From: Trichostrongylus colubriformis
Lineage: Eukaryota; Nematoda; Chromadorea; Rhabditida; Trichostrongylidae
Length of the DNA: 64,000 bases
Assembly (NCBI GenBank): GCA_963978905.1
Contig: OZ022257.1
Coordinates: forward strand, 18,185,664 to 18,249,663
Direction: 5' to 3'
The position numbers and the translations under genes are program-made. The notes beneath the pieces were generated by a model. It did not search any database. It had not been told where the DNA came from and saw nothing but the letters and a program-made list of their open reading frames with translations. How positions within the stretch are numbered: the stretch's first letter is position 1; each line of letters starts with the position of its first letter. Positions 22,501 to 34,500 of this stretch are shown in pieces.

Positions 22501-25500
22501 AGATAACCTCATTGGAGTGGTGTCCAATGTTCTCAGCATTAGCAGTGAATACGGACGACGAGCTGACAATACTGCAGGAGGAGAACAATATAATGTGTTT
22601 AAGAAATAAAGTAGGTAATGTGTTGGATAGGATTTTCACCCATTCCGCTTAAAAACATATTCCACCTCTCTAAAACGGGTAAGCTTTTGGTGGTCATTGG
22701 GTAATGGCATTGAGAGGTGTCTAGCTGACAACTTTAGCCGACTCCACTAATGGCGTGCCAAAGGTGTAAGTGGTTACGGTAATCCAAGAATATATTTTGC
22801 TGGCACTACTGCTCTGCGACTTCGAACTATCATTTTTTTGCGAGAATGCCGTGGGCCAGTGCTTGCACTGGGCGCAAGTGGGTGTGTACACTTACAACAA
22901 ATCTTCGCTTTGCGATGTCGCACTAGCGGCGCCGTGAGCACAACTTGCCGCGGTCAGTTGGAATTCCGCTCAGGACGTAAGGGCCTGGTATCATGGAGGT
23001 CCTTCAAAAAATAGCTGTTTATCTCATATTATCTTTTAAACAATAACTCTTGGACATAAAAAGTAAAAGAAACGATGGTATCACATGATAACAATACTAA
23101 TTAAGAAATATTTTATTCGCACGTAAAATTTCAAAGGGTGTGTTGCAATGTACGCAATCACACGCAAAGAAATCCGCGTCTACGCAAAGATTTGTAATAA
23201 GTGTACACACCCGGCGCAAGCTAAGGGCACTGATAGGGGTGAATCGGTTGTATCATTCATTCCAATCATTGGTGATGAACGGTGGACATTTCATCACAGA
23301 AGCACCACGTAAAGCACCAATTCCGATCGATACCTCAAAAATACTATGCGACTCTGCTACTGATCCCATTACGCAACACCTCAGTAAGTGTTGAGGAAAG
23401 TCGACTCTGAGAGGCGGGCAATGCTAAGAAAGTCGGAGTTTGCTAAAAGCGAGGCCTCCTCCAGATCTATGGGGCGCGTCTTTACCCGGAAATGCGCCAC
23501 ATATACTCTTCTTGGATTCTCAGTTTTCAGTTGGATAGCTCACTTCAAGTGTTTCTCATTGTCCACATTACCCCTACCACTGTCTTCAAACTGGTTGTGG
23601 GCATGGCTTGCACATAGGTGCACGTGTCCCATCTGATGTAGCTAGCCGGACTAGGAGTTGGAAGGGTCGCATTCTTTAAACTCTCCATCATGACACCTCG
23701 ACATCTGCGCACCCTTAAAGAGTACCCATGCATAGAAAGGAAATTTTGAGCCGGTTCGTCAGTCTTTTAAAAATGTGTAGCAGGGGCATAATTAACGATT
23801 GACTACCTCATAGACAGCCCTGCGGCTATGGTTTCGGTGGAGCCAACCGGAGACGGAGAGGAGAATATATTGAGGCCGGATTTCTGATGAATTTCCGTGG
23901 GAGTTGTACCGAAAAGTCCTTTTTCAAGAGGGGGGGTCGTACTTTTAGGAAAATTTTCCTCGACGCTGGGCTGGACCCTACTCCACCTGTCCCATTGCCT
24001 TTGACGATGTTGCCTGTGAATGCATAACTTCCAAGTTCAGATAGCTGCGATTCAAACTGGACAGTCTTCTTTCATTCTCATGAATGTCGTTACGGCCGTT
24101 CATCAAGACCTGAAATTGAACATCAATGCTAAAGGCATATACGTCCAGGAGAAGCAGCTAGTGGTTTGGAGTGAAGACACGGTGAGTTTATAATTCGAAA
24201 CAATCAAGTGACGCTATTCAATATTTGCCATTTTTATAGAAAATTTCTTTTAAATTAAAGCGGTTTGTTTTCGATTCATGGTCGACTTCTTGTTGTTTCA
24301 TCCGTTGCTAATTGCAGGTGATGACTTTCGATCTACAAACGTCTCTGGCTACCATGTCATCATCAGCGTTCACCTGTCGAGCCGAAGACGTTGTGATCTA
24401 CAATCAGACACTTTACTGCATTGAGGGAGACAAAATCAACGTTCGAACGTTACAGGTCTGTAACCTCATCAATCCCCAAATCATTGAGTTCCATCGCCCT
24501 GTTTGCAAAATTGTTCTAAAACAAGGGATGGCAAATCCATGCCCATGTTTCTTTTAAAAATTCTTCGGTGAATCCGCTTCGAAGAACATGCATCAGATTC
24601 CCAGCCATTAGCTCAGTGGCGCCTGCTTCTATGATCTTATCAACCCTCATCAACTTGGATCACCCACCATTGATGTCTCTGTCCTATTCCGCGGAAGACC
24701 TGTGTCTGTCAACGCTCCACAATCGACGCGAAAAGCGAAAGCGATCAGGCGACTTCTTCTGACGCTGCTTAAAGACAGATAGGGGTAATGTGGGTAAGAA
24801 GAACTCCTGAACTGGGTCACGCAAATGAAAGCTAGAGTTTTGAAAAGACTACATGTGGCGAAATTTCCGATGAGAAAGAGTGTCTCCGGGCTTTATAAGA
24901 GCCGTCTTCTTCAACAGCTACCACTTGTTTTATGGCAGCACACCCCTTTTTTCAGGGCAATCCAGACCATTTGAGATTAAACGACGGGAGGAGAGTCTTT
25001 TTCATTGGGTTTTCGACCGTTTCATTCGGCTATTTCATCACTTCCGTTTTATTGGGCACTGACATTTATATTTAATGATCCTTCCATACTCGGTCCAAAT
25101 TACCCCTATCTCTGCCTTTAACGAATCTCATCAAAAGTTATCGAGTTGTAGCCTTTGTTGAGCCAATTCAAAAGTGATATACGATAAATAGTCGGCGTTA
25201 ATGTATTTTTTGGCAAGGGCGATATCATTAGTTCATGAACTGTAGTGACTCGTGCAGGCTAGCTATTCCAGTATTTCGTGTTCTATCCTCTAGAGGATTC
25301 TGGCATAGAAACGGACCCAGGGTGAGCATGGTGGGTCTGGAGGGATATTGACCTGGAATCTGGTTGTTGGAACATACATGTGGTAGCAGCGCCACTCGCT
25401 ACTGCACAATGCCTACCCTCTTCTTTAGGGAACCGTTCGCCAGATTCTGTCACTTCCCGAAATGGAAGGCGATCCCATTCAATTTCACTCAAGTCGCAAT

Positions 25501-28500
25501 TGGTTAGCCGTGGCAACATCGGCTGGATTCCTGAGAATCTATAACATCGGTGGCAAGTGAGAACTTTGATTTACTGGTGAAATTAAGGCTCTGAAATGGT
25601 AGTTGAGACTTTAATGGTAGCAACAAAATTTATTTCTGGTCTTCAGAGAAGCACGACAGGAGCATCACTCGAAATATGTGGTTGAGACGCTGGATGATTT
25701 TTATCGATTTTGTTCCATAAAAGTAAACGTGGCTGGCAACAGAATTGCTTGCACGTACTACGCCGTGGGTACAATTTTGTACTGGTTATATATTCGTAAT
25801 AGAGCACTACACCTACTTTTTAACCGTTTGCGATCGGATGCGCTTGTGACTTTCAAAAAGGTGGATAGTTTGCGTTTTTGGATTGTTGTGTTAACTTTTT
25901 CAGACACCTACGAAAATCGGCGATAAAATCCTTGTTTGGGACGCTGAAGGTGATCTAATAGTGCACTTCTCGTTCACTATGGGAATGACTGATCTGCAAC
26001 AGTATGAAGCAGAGGCCGAATTAGCCAGTTCACAGGGACGACCGGTCACAGCTGCAGCAAGGTTTCTTTTTGAATTGAAAATTCGCCAGACTAAAATATC
26101 ACAAGTCCATCTAGTCTTACCACATTTGAAGCTCTCAGAGCCGGTGGCTGTGCGATTTTTCGGGAGTTAGAAACGAGCGGTAAAGTGATGCGATAACAAC
26201 GGACAAACATCATGAAATGGTGAAATTCGGGTAAATAAGGCCTTATTAGATATTTGGTCTTGTAACAAATATTTTTATCAACACGTTAAACTGTAACGTA
26301 TCTATCGAAATTATGCGGATCTGCGATGCGTGGCAGTGACGTGCCATTATCGTTCTCACCACGTTCAAGGGAAATCAACAGGGCTTATATTGTGTATCCT
26401 CTCAAAATTCTGTGGACGCCTAGAATAAACGAAAAAATGATAAGCGCTCATCAAACCTAAATGTTCTCGTCACGTCTGATAATCCCTCAAGATGTTGTAT
26501 GTAATGCTCTATTTTTCCTTTCACTGATAGATTTGCTGAATAGACTCATAGACTTACATACATACCACCCAGAATCATAAAAATACATACAAAAAAAAAA
26601 CTTTCGTAGGTAGATGCAGGAACATGTCTAGATTTTGATATTTGTGATTTTGATAGCTGCTGATTATCGCCGCAGCTAGCGATGCGAAAGTTTCTACAAG
26701 GATGCTGAGTTATGGGCAAAAGCTTCGGTGTCGGACGGTGCTCAAACCCGCACTTCATGCTTTCCGGGCATATGTGCTAATCCATTACACTACCGACACC
26801 CCTCCCACCTTAACTCAGCTTCTGAATGGTATATTTACCATAGCTTATCACCACTCACACGTATAGCGTGTTGAACCGGTTGGCCAGTATCGGCATCCTT
26901 GTAGTAATCCCAGCATGCCGGTACTGACCAACCGGCTCTACACGTTATACGTGTGTGCGCTGATAAGCTATGGTAAATATGCCATTCAGAAGCTGAGCTA
27001 AGGTGAAAGGGGTGTCGGTACATAGTGTAATGGGTTAGCACATACGCCCGGAAAGCATGGAGTTCGGGTTCGAGTCCCGTCCAACACCGAAGATTTTGCC
27101 CATAATTCAGCACACTTGTGTCATGTATAAATTCGTTTTCTTTTTCAAGGAAAATGGGTCGAGAACAAACGCGATTTCGTTTGCCAATGCATGAACCGGG
27201 ACCGATATTTTGGGATGAAACCGATGATCGTTTTCTTGTTTGTCACGCTCAGGCCTCGTCACAACATGTCGTTAGTATATATTTTTATCTAGTCATTTGA
27301 AATTCTTTACTAATTCACTTACGTAATAGTTAAGGACACCGGGAAGAGTAAATTTGGCAGACTGTGGGATTTGAAAGCAGAGGTGCTCAACACTGTAACA
27401 ATAGAGAAAGAACGAAATAAAATTGCAAAAAATACTTAGAAATATGTTCACAAAACCCCCTCCTCTGCTGCGCTCCTCGCCACACTGGCCGGGGGTAGAC
27501 TGCATACGGGCGAGAGGCTAAACAGCCGCCCGCAAACTTTGTCCTGTCCTCGCCGACAACTCGCCCTGCTGATAAATTGCAGAATGAGCGCCGTGCTGGG
27601 GATCGTGATAGGACCCTGGACCGCCCTTTTTTGCAGTGCGAGTCTCTCTGTACATCATCTTTCGTGAAGTGGAAGGCTTGTGCTCAGAAAACATGTATTT
27701 CCAGTTCTCACTTTGTCCTCACCCTCCCGCTGCCCTGAGGTGACTTTTTGTTCGCTTACATATTTGTATAGTCATCCACACATTTATATACTTCTTCGTT
27801 CATTTATTTGTTTGTTTACTCAATATGTACATCATTACCTCACAGGTCGATGACATGATTCTAACCATGTTTGTCACATCGGACCATGGCATTCAAATGC
27901 AAGATCTTTCACGCAAATCACATGCTTGCGACGTTTTGGTCGGTGTGTCAGTGCCACACCTTTATTTCCTAAAAAAGGTGATACAGTGATTTTTCATCCG
28001 GGCTTACAGTTTTCAGAATGATTTCTTTAGATGGAATTCGAAGAAGAGGAGGTCCGAGGTGAGAAGTCCATCGGTCGATATTTGATTGCTCGATCTCTGC
28101 GCGAGTTTTCTGGCGTTGAGAACTGCGACGAGTCCACACGAAAAGGAATGATGGACTTCTGCTATTATCTCACGATAGGGCAAATGGATGAGGCTTTCAA
28201 AGCAATCCGATTCATCAAAAGGTTAGACTAAAAGTATTCTGCAGTTAGGGTAGGGAGGAATAGTGCACGGAAAATGAGTATCTCTGTTACCTTCATATTT
28301 ATGTTGCATCTGCTTAGTAAGGGCAGCATACAAGTTTCACGCGGAAAAGTGAGAATTCGACTGGGACATAGTCTCTTGAAGTGATGGTCGAGGAGCGTGG
28401 CTTTAGAGTAAATGCGCCTCCCCTTCGTCCGCCGCGGTTGAAGACGGAGAGTGGGACTGTTCACGTAACTTTCTGTTCCTACAATGCGTCTCCGAGCGCG

Positions 28501-31500
28501 GTGGACGACGGGGTGGGCACTTGCTCGGAAGCCCCGCCCCTGCGGCCATCACTTTGAAGGGCTATATCATAGCCGGATTCTCACTTTGCATGCAGCCCTT
28601 ATTAGGCAAATACAACATAAATATATAGGTAACAGAGAAACTCATTTCTCCGTGCACGATTCCTTCAATGTCTTTTACAGTGAGAGTGTATGGGAGCATA
28701 TGGCGTCGATGAGTGTGAAGACTCGGCGTCTGGACGTGGCCGTTGTGTGCCTCGGCAACATGAAGAATATCCGTGGTGCCAGAGCTCTGCGGAAATCACA
28801 AGAAGCCGGTGAAAGTGAGGCGCTGCAGTGCGCTGCCCTAGCAGTGGAACTTGGCATGTTGGTGAGTGCAACGAAACCGCTTGTGTTTCATTAATTGTTT
28901 AGTTTCAATTTATTATGTAACAAACTGCTCCAATGCAACACATGTGCTAATTTCTTTTCCTTCTGTACTTCTAATTTTATATTGAATATATTGTCTAAGG
29001 GGAAGGTAGTGTAGTGGCAGAGGGCGTGCCCCCCACTCTTATGGTGCGGGATCAAAGCCTCATCAATGCTCGTCCAGGCCAACCAGGCTTTCCATCACAC
29101 CGCGGTAGATGAATTGACACCAGGCTCGTCTGGTAGGATAAAAGCACTGACGTATACATCGGCTCATGATACGGTATGGCAGTGGAACTCTCCTGGAATG
29201 CTCAACGCACATCACCTAGGAATTGATTAATGCCTGAGCTTTTGTAATTGTATCCTTTTATTTCGTGCACTAATTCGCACTAATTCGCGAAGGAGGCTCA
29301 AGAGCCACTATTTTGCATTAATAAGATAAAAGAGCCATTATTTTGCACAGTTTCCATGATTTAGTTTTTATCGTCATGCTCACATGGCCATTCTCCTGCG
29401 CATGCTATCATTTCACTCTTCTCACCACCAGGCTTGTACAGCGGCAGTCACTACGGGCAATACTCTAGGAACTCAGGATGGTACACCGTGATCATATTTG
29501 TTCTAAACGACTGAATTTAATGGAAATGCCAAACGACTGAATTTAATGGAAACTAGAATGCGCAGCGCATATCGAAGAAGAATTTGATTGACGCCATCAC
29601 TCCTTTTTTTACTTGACCGAAACTATTACAGGGGTGTGGCCCCTGTAATAGCTCTGGTCAAAATAATAATAGTTTAGATGGGGCTTAGCGAATTCCAGTA
29701 TGCCGGCACCACTTGATAATGAAACTATGGTTCTACACACCATTCATGGTTATTGTACATAATTTATCTTATTAATGCGATTTGCTCACTATTTAGCCTG
29801 CAGAGCGGGTTCACCTCTCAAGCACCTAACGCGCAACGCTCGTGATAGTCCACCCACACCCTCAGCATGCTCACTCCCTTCAGAGACAGTGTCAGGGGTA
29901 ATTCGATTGTTTCATTCCTTCCAGTCTTGATACTGACCGGTGGACCTTTTCACCACGAAAGCTTACACATCGAGCACCACGTCATTCCGATCGATACGGC
30001 TCTAATACGATACGATAAGTATCATTCTGCTGTAACGCTCATTACTCTACACCTCAATCATTCTTTGGTAAGGCAGCGTTCATACTTTTGGAATTTGCGT
30101 TTTTGCGTTTTGGTGGAAAGAAGAATAGATATGTATCGATTGGAAAAACTGCGTTTTTGCGTTTTTGTGGAAGAGAGTAGATACGTATCGATTTGCGGAA
30201 TTTGCGTTTTTGCGTTTTTGTGGAAATGCGGAATTGTGGAATTTGCGTTTTTGCGTTTTTGTGGAAATGTGCAATTGTGGAAAGCATGGAAGCCACGTGC
30301 GCGGTGCGTGTCATTCCACGCAGCTCATCATTCGCGAGCGGTTGAACGGATGATGATGAGCTATTTATTCTCATTTTCTTGAGTTCGGAAAGAGCTTATA
30401 TAAATAAGGATAGAAGGATAAGAGCTCATATACATTTGGTCAATGGTTCCAGTCGACTTTGAAGAGAAACTGCCATTTTCGTGCAGGGATATAGACATAA
30501 TTTTGTGAGAAGTACAGTTTCTCTCCAAAATCGAATGTCACACGGTTGTGCTAAGGTGGATTGTCAATTACGATTTAGAACCGATTCAGAAGAAGTCTGC
30601 CACTTCCTTCCCTAAGAATTTCTTACACAAAAGTCAGACATATTTGAAGTCTGATCAAGATCGTTATTGAGAAGTCATCTTAGCACGGGTGTGTTGCAAG
30701 TTCCGATGATTACTGTGGGGTCAGGACACCCATGAGTGGGGTTACTTCACGAGAGGATTGATTTACTACCTATTGATCTTGGCTACGTAGCTGGTCCACT
30801 CATGTCACGGATAAGCGTCGAAGAATAAAGGCAGATACTTGTAAAGGTAAATATGTAATAAAGATGGGAAACTTTAACTAAGTTAGAGCATATTCAATTA
30901 GATACAATTTCTCACTGAAAGCAGAAACGATCTATGATGAAGGGGGGGGGGGCTAGTCTGTGACAGCCGTATTACACGTTTTAGTCTCACAAGGATCTTG
31001 ATTTCGTCGTTATTACTCTCCACACAACACTGCTGACATGAACTCCAGGTACGCTGTTCGGAACACTTGCACGCCACCCAAAGACCACATATCAAAAACG
31101 AATGATCGAGAGTACGAAAGAGTGAACGAGAAGGGAAAAACTGTTGAAAAAGCAATGTATAAGATCAGTCTGTTCCTTCAGTGTAGAATGTGCTTTGTCT
31201 TATCATCCACGTTCGCTGACGAAGCAATCGACACGTATCTTATCCATTTCCTCATTTCCACAAAAACGCAAAAACGCAAATTCCGCAAATCGATACGTAT
31301 CTAATCTTCTTTCCACAAAAACGCAAATTCCGCAAATCGATACGTATCTTATCCCTTTCCGCATTTCCACAAAAACGCAAAAACGCAAATTCCGCATTTC
31401 TACAAAAACACAAATTCCACACTCTCCTTTCTCTAATCCTCTCGTCTCTTCGTGGCATGGAAATCGATACGTATCTAATGCGCATTTCCACAATTCCGCA

Positions 31501-34500
31501 TTTCCACAAAAACGCAAAAACGCAAATTCCGCATTTCTACAAAAACGCAAAAACGCAAATTCCACACTCTCCTTTCTCTAATCCTCTCGTCTCTTCGTGG
31601 CAAGGAAATCGATACGTATCTAATGCTTTATCCGCATTTCCACAATTCCGCATTTCCACAAAAACGCAAAAAAGCAAATCGATACGTATCTATTCTGCTT
31701 TCCACAAGAACGCAAAAACGCAAAAACGCAAATTCCAAAAGTATGAACGCTGCCTAAAGTCGACCCTAGGAAGCGGGATGGATTTATCAAAGGCGTCAGG
31801 TCTTATCCGCTACCGCGTCACTACAGCTCGGGAGCGCGCTTTTCGACGGCGATTCCGCCATGAATAATCTTCTCAGGCCCATAGTTTCTATGTGAGTGAC
31901 TTGTTCTAGGGATTCTCCATTAACATATTATGCCTAAAGCTGTCCTTAAAGGCAGCATTGAGGGAAAGTCGAACGAAAAGTAAAAGAAATAGTGCATATG
32001 AAAGTCGAGATGCCTAGTAACAGGATAGTGGAGAAAAAACGGATGGAAATGGCCCAAAACCCGAAAAATAGGACCCCTTTTCACTGTTGGTTCTCGACGC
32101 GGACGACCCGTCCGTCAAGAGGCGGGTAGTCTGCTAGTTTTCCATTGGCATGTTGCCGAGTAAACACAAGGGAATGTTTGGAAATACGACAACATCTATT
32201 TTTTTAAGTGAGTTTCAAGCTAAAACTGCGAAAGTGCGCCGCAAAACCTCCGATCCTGCCGCATTTCCTTGGCCGCTTACACCCCAGTCAATCGGGATAT
32301 GCGTCATTGGGAGGCGGGACCGCTGTGTTCAAGAGGCGGAACCGCTGCATGGTTGCGGCATTTTGCAGGATTTCTACAGCTTGGAGGGGCGCTTTTTCAC
32401 CGGATTTTCGCCACAGATAGCCTTCCTAGGCCCAGAACTACCATGTGGGCGACTTCTTGTAGGGATTCTCCATTACCGCATTACCCCTAATGCTGTCTTT
32501 AACTACATTCTCCGAGTACAGGTTGGAGACATTTTTTGCATCCTCTTGCTTTGAGAGCATGCATGTACAGTCCTTATCCCGAGGATAGGGTAGGCGGATC
32601 CCATGCAGTTCGTTGCGCGCGCGGCTGCGACCGCGTGTCTGTACGACTTGTCCGCAGGTGGATAATCAGCTGATTTCGCATCTGTTTTTCTATATTTTCT
32701 GATATTTTCGGCTGAAGAAGCATCTTTCTGAAAAGGTAAGTTAGTTTTAATGATATTGTTGTAGTTTAATACTAGTATTGCATAATTTCACTTTGTGTTG
32801 TAATATAAATGTGATGTTTCTTTCCTTTTTAGGTTTTGTGTCATGGTTTTTTACTCATTGTGTTTGTTTTCGACTGAGTATTCATCACAGTGTCATTGAA
32901 GTGTTCTTATTTGTGTCGAGGGCTCTCTTTGACATTGTTTTGAAGATTCTGGTCGTTCTGGAGCTTGAAATGATTTTGGTTTTGGCGATATGGTGAGTTT
33001 TTGTGATTCTATTTGAATGTTCCTTTTTCATTCGACCTGTTCTTCATTCGAGTGTCGTTGATGTGTTTTTGTGATTGTCAAGAACACTCTTCGACACTGT
33101 TTTGAAGATCGTGGTCGCTCTGGGCGTATTTTTTTCACGTATTTGCTAATTTTTTGCATCCGCTTCTTAATGTAATGTTGTTTCTTTTCTTGTTCGACCT
33201 GTTCTACATTACAGTGTTTCTGACATGACCTTATTCATGTCGAGAACAGTATCTGACACTGTTTTGATGAACGCGGTCGGTTGAAAACATGGTTCTGTTA
33301 AGGTTGCACTGCACGCGCCCTTATTTCGGAAATGCCGTGAGTTTTCTGTATCATTTTTGATTGTTCTTTTTTTTATTTCACACAAGTTCCATTGCATTGT
33401 CTTCAGAGAGCTTTCCTGATTGTCGAGGGCACTCTCTATCACTGTTTTGAAGCTTTCAGTGTTAATGAGTGCGCTTTTTTTACAATCTTGTTGCATTATT
33501 CGCATCACTCATCCTTTTTTTGATGACTTGCGCATAGTTTGTTAATTATTTCGAATTCCCACTTTGCATGCAACCAATGAATAGTCTTTCTTTGTGCCTT
33601 TTCATTTATTAAGATGTGATCATGTTTTTGCAAGGAAAATTATTCGCGGTTATTCCTCACCACGGCCGTCGCGGGCATGCATAGTCACTCCCTAAGGTAT
33701 GTGATCGTTTCCTTGATCGCAGCTGAAAGAATTTGCAGAGAAATGGGGGTGACCTTGCTGAGGCTCCCCCTTTTTCACTGCTATTTCAATCCAGTGGAAC
33801 TGTGCTGGAGCTTCCTGAAACACAAACTATTAGGTTGGACGGGAAGTTCTGGGACACTTTTTGTTTTTTCCTGTAGAAACCTGTAAAGAATTGTGGGACA
33901 GTCCATGGTAAGGGTATATAGATGGAGTGTGAAGGACTCTTCACTAGTCTGGTTATCACCACTATGGCTTCGACAAGCGGCGAATCTGAGCCTATTTCGC
34001 GAGAAGGTCTTCGACTGCTGATTCTTCATGAGTACCGCCTTGGTAGTTCTGCGCGCCTGGCGGCCGACAGAATCAACCACTCGATGGGTGCGAACACCAC
34101 TTCGAAGTCTACGGTGATTCGGTGGTATCAGCGTTTCGGTGAAGGACAGACAACGCTAGAAGATGAACCACGCTCAGGACGTCCTCCGGTCTTCGATGTC
34201 GACGCCCTGACAGCTGCCGTTGAAGAAGATCCCCGTTGAAGAAGATCCACTTTGGTGACTGAAGTTACATGTGAATAAAATTAAAATAAATTGAATTTTT
34301 CTCACAAGGTGTCCCAGAACTTCCCGTCCAACCTAATAAATAAAATGGGACGTCCCAGTGATAGACTGGAAACAGTAAAGTTTTTGGATTACTTTGATAG
34401 GTGGAACTGCAACTGTAATTCTGTACTGTTCAGGTGAAGATGAGGGTAACTGATATACTGCGCACTGTTCCCAGTCAACTTTGCGAAGGCTGGTGTAGGG

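Noticed and set aside
27013..27091. Functional tRNA gene
   Set aside because: It has A/B boxes and paired ends but an extra triplet near the D-arm, an oversized anticodon loop and an inverted twin in a foldback. A tRNA-derived repeat is more likely.
30072..31754. CRISPR-like regular repeats with spacers
   Set aside because: Spacers are themselves repeated (atcgatacgtatc), the arms are inverted, and the genome is eukaryotic.
30054..31867. Several frames of 85-170 codons on both strands
   Set aside because: They are translations of the subrepeat arms of a foldback element, visible as repeating peptides with no domain.
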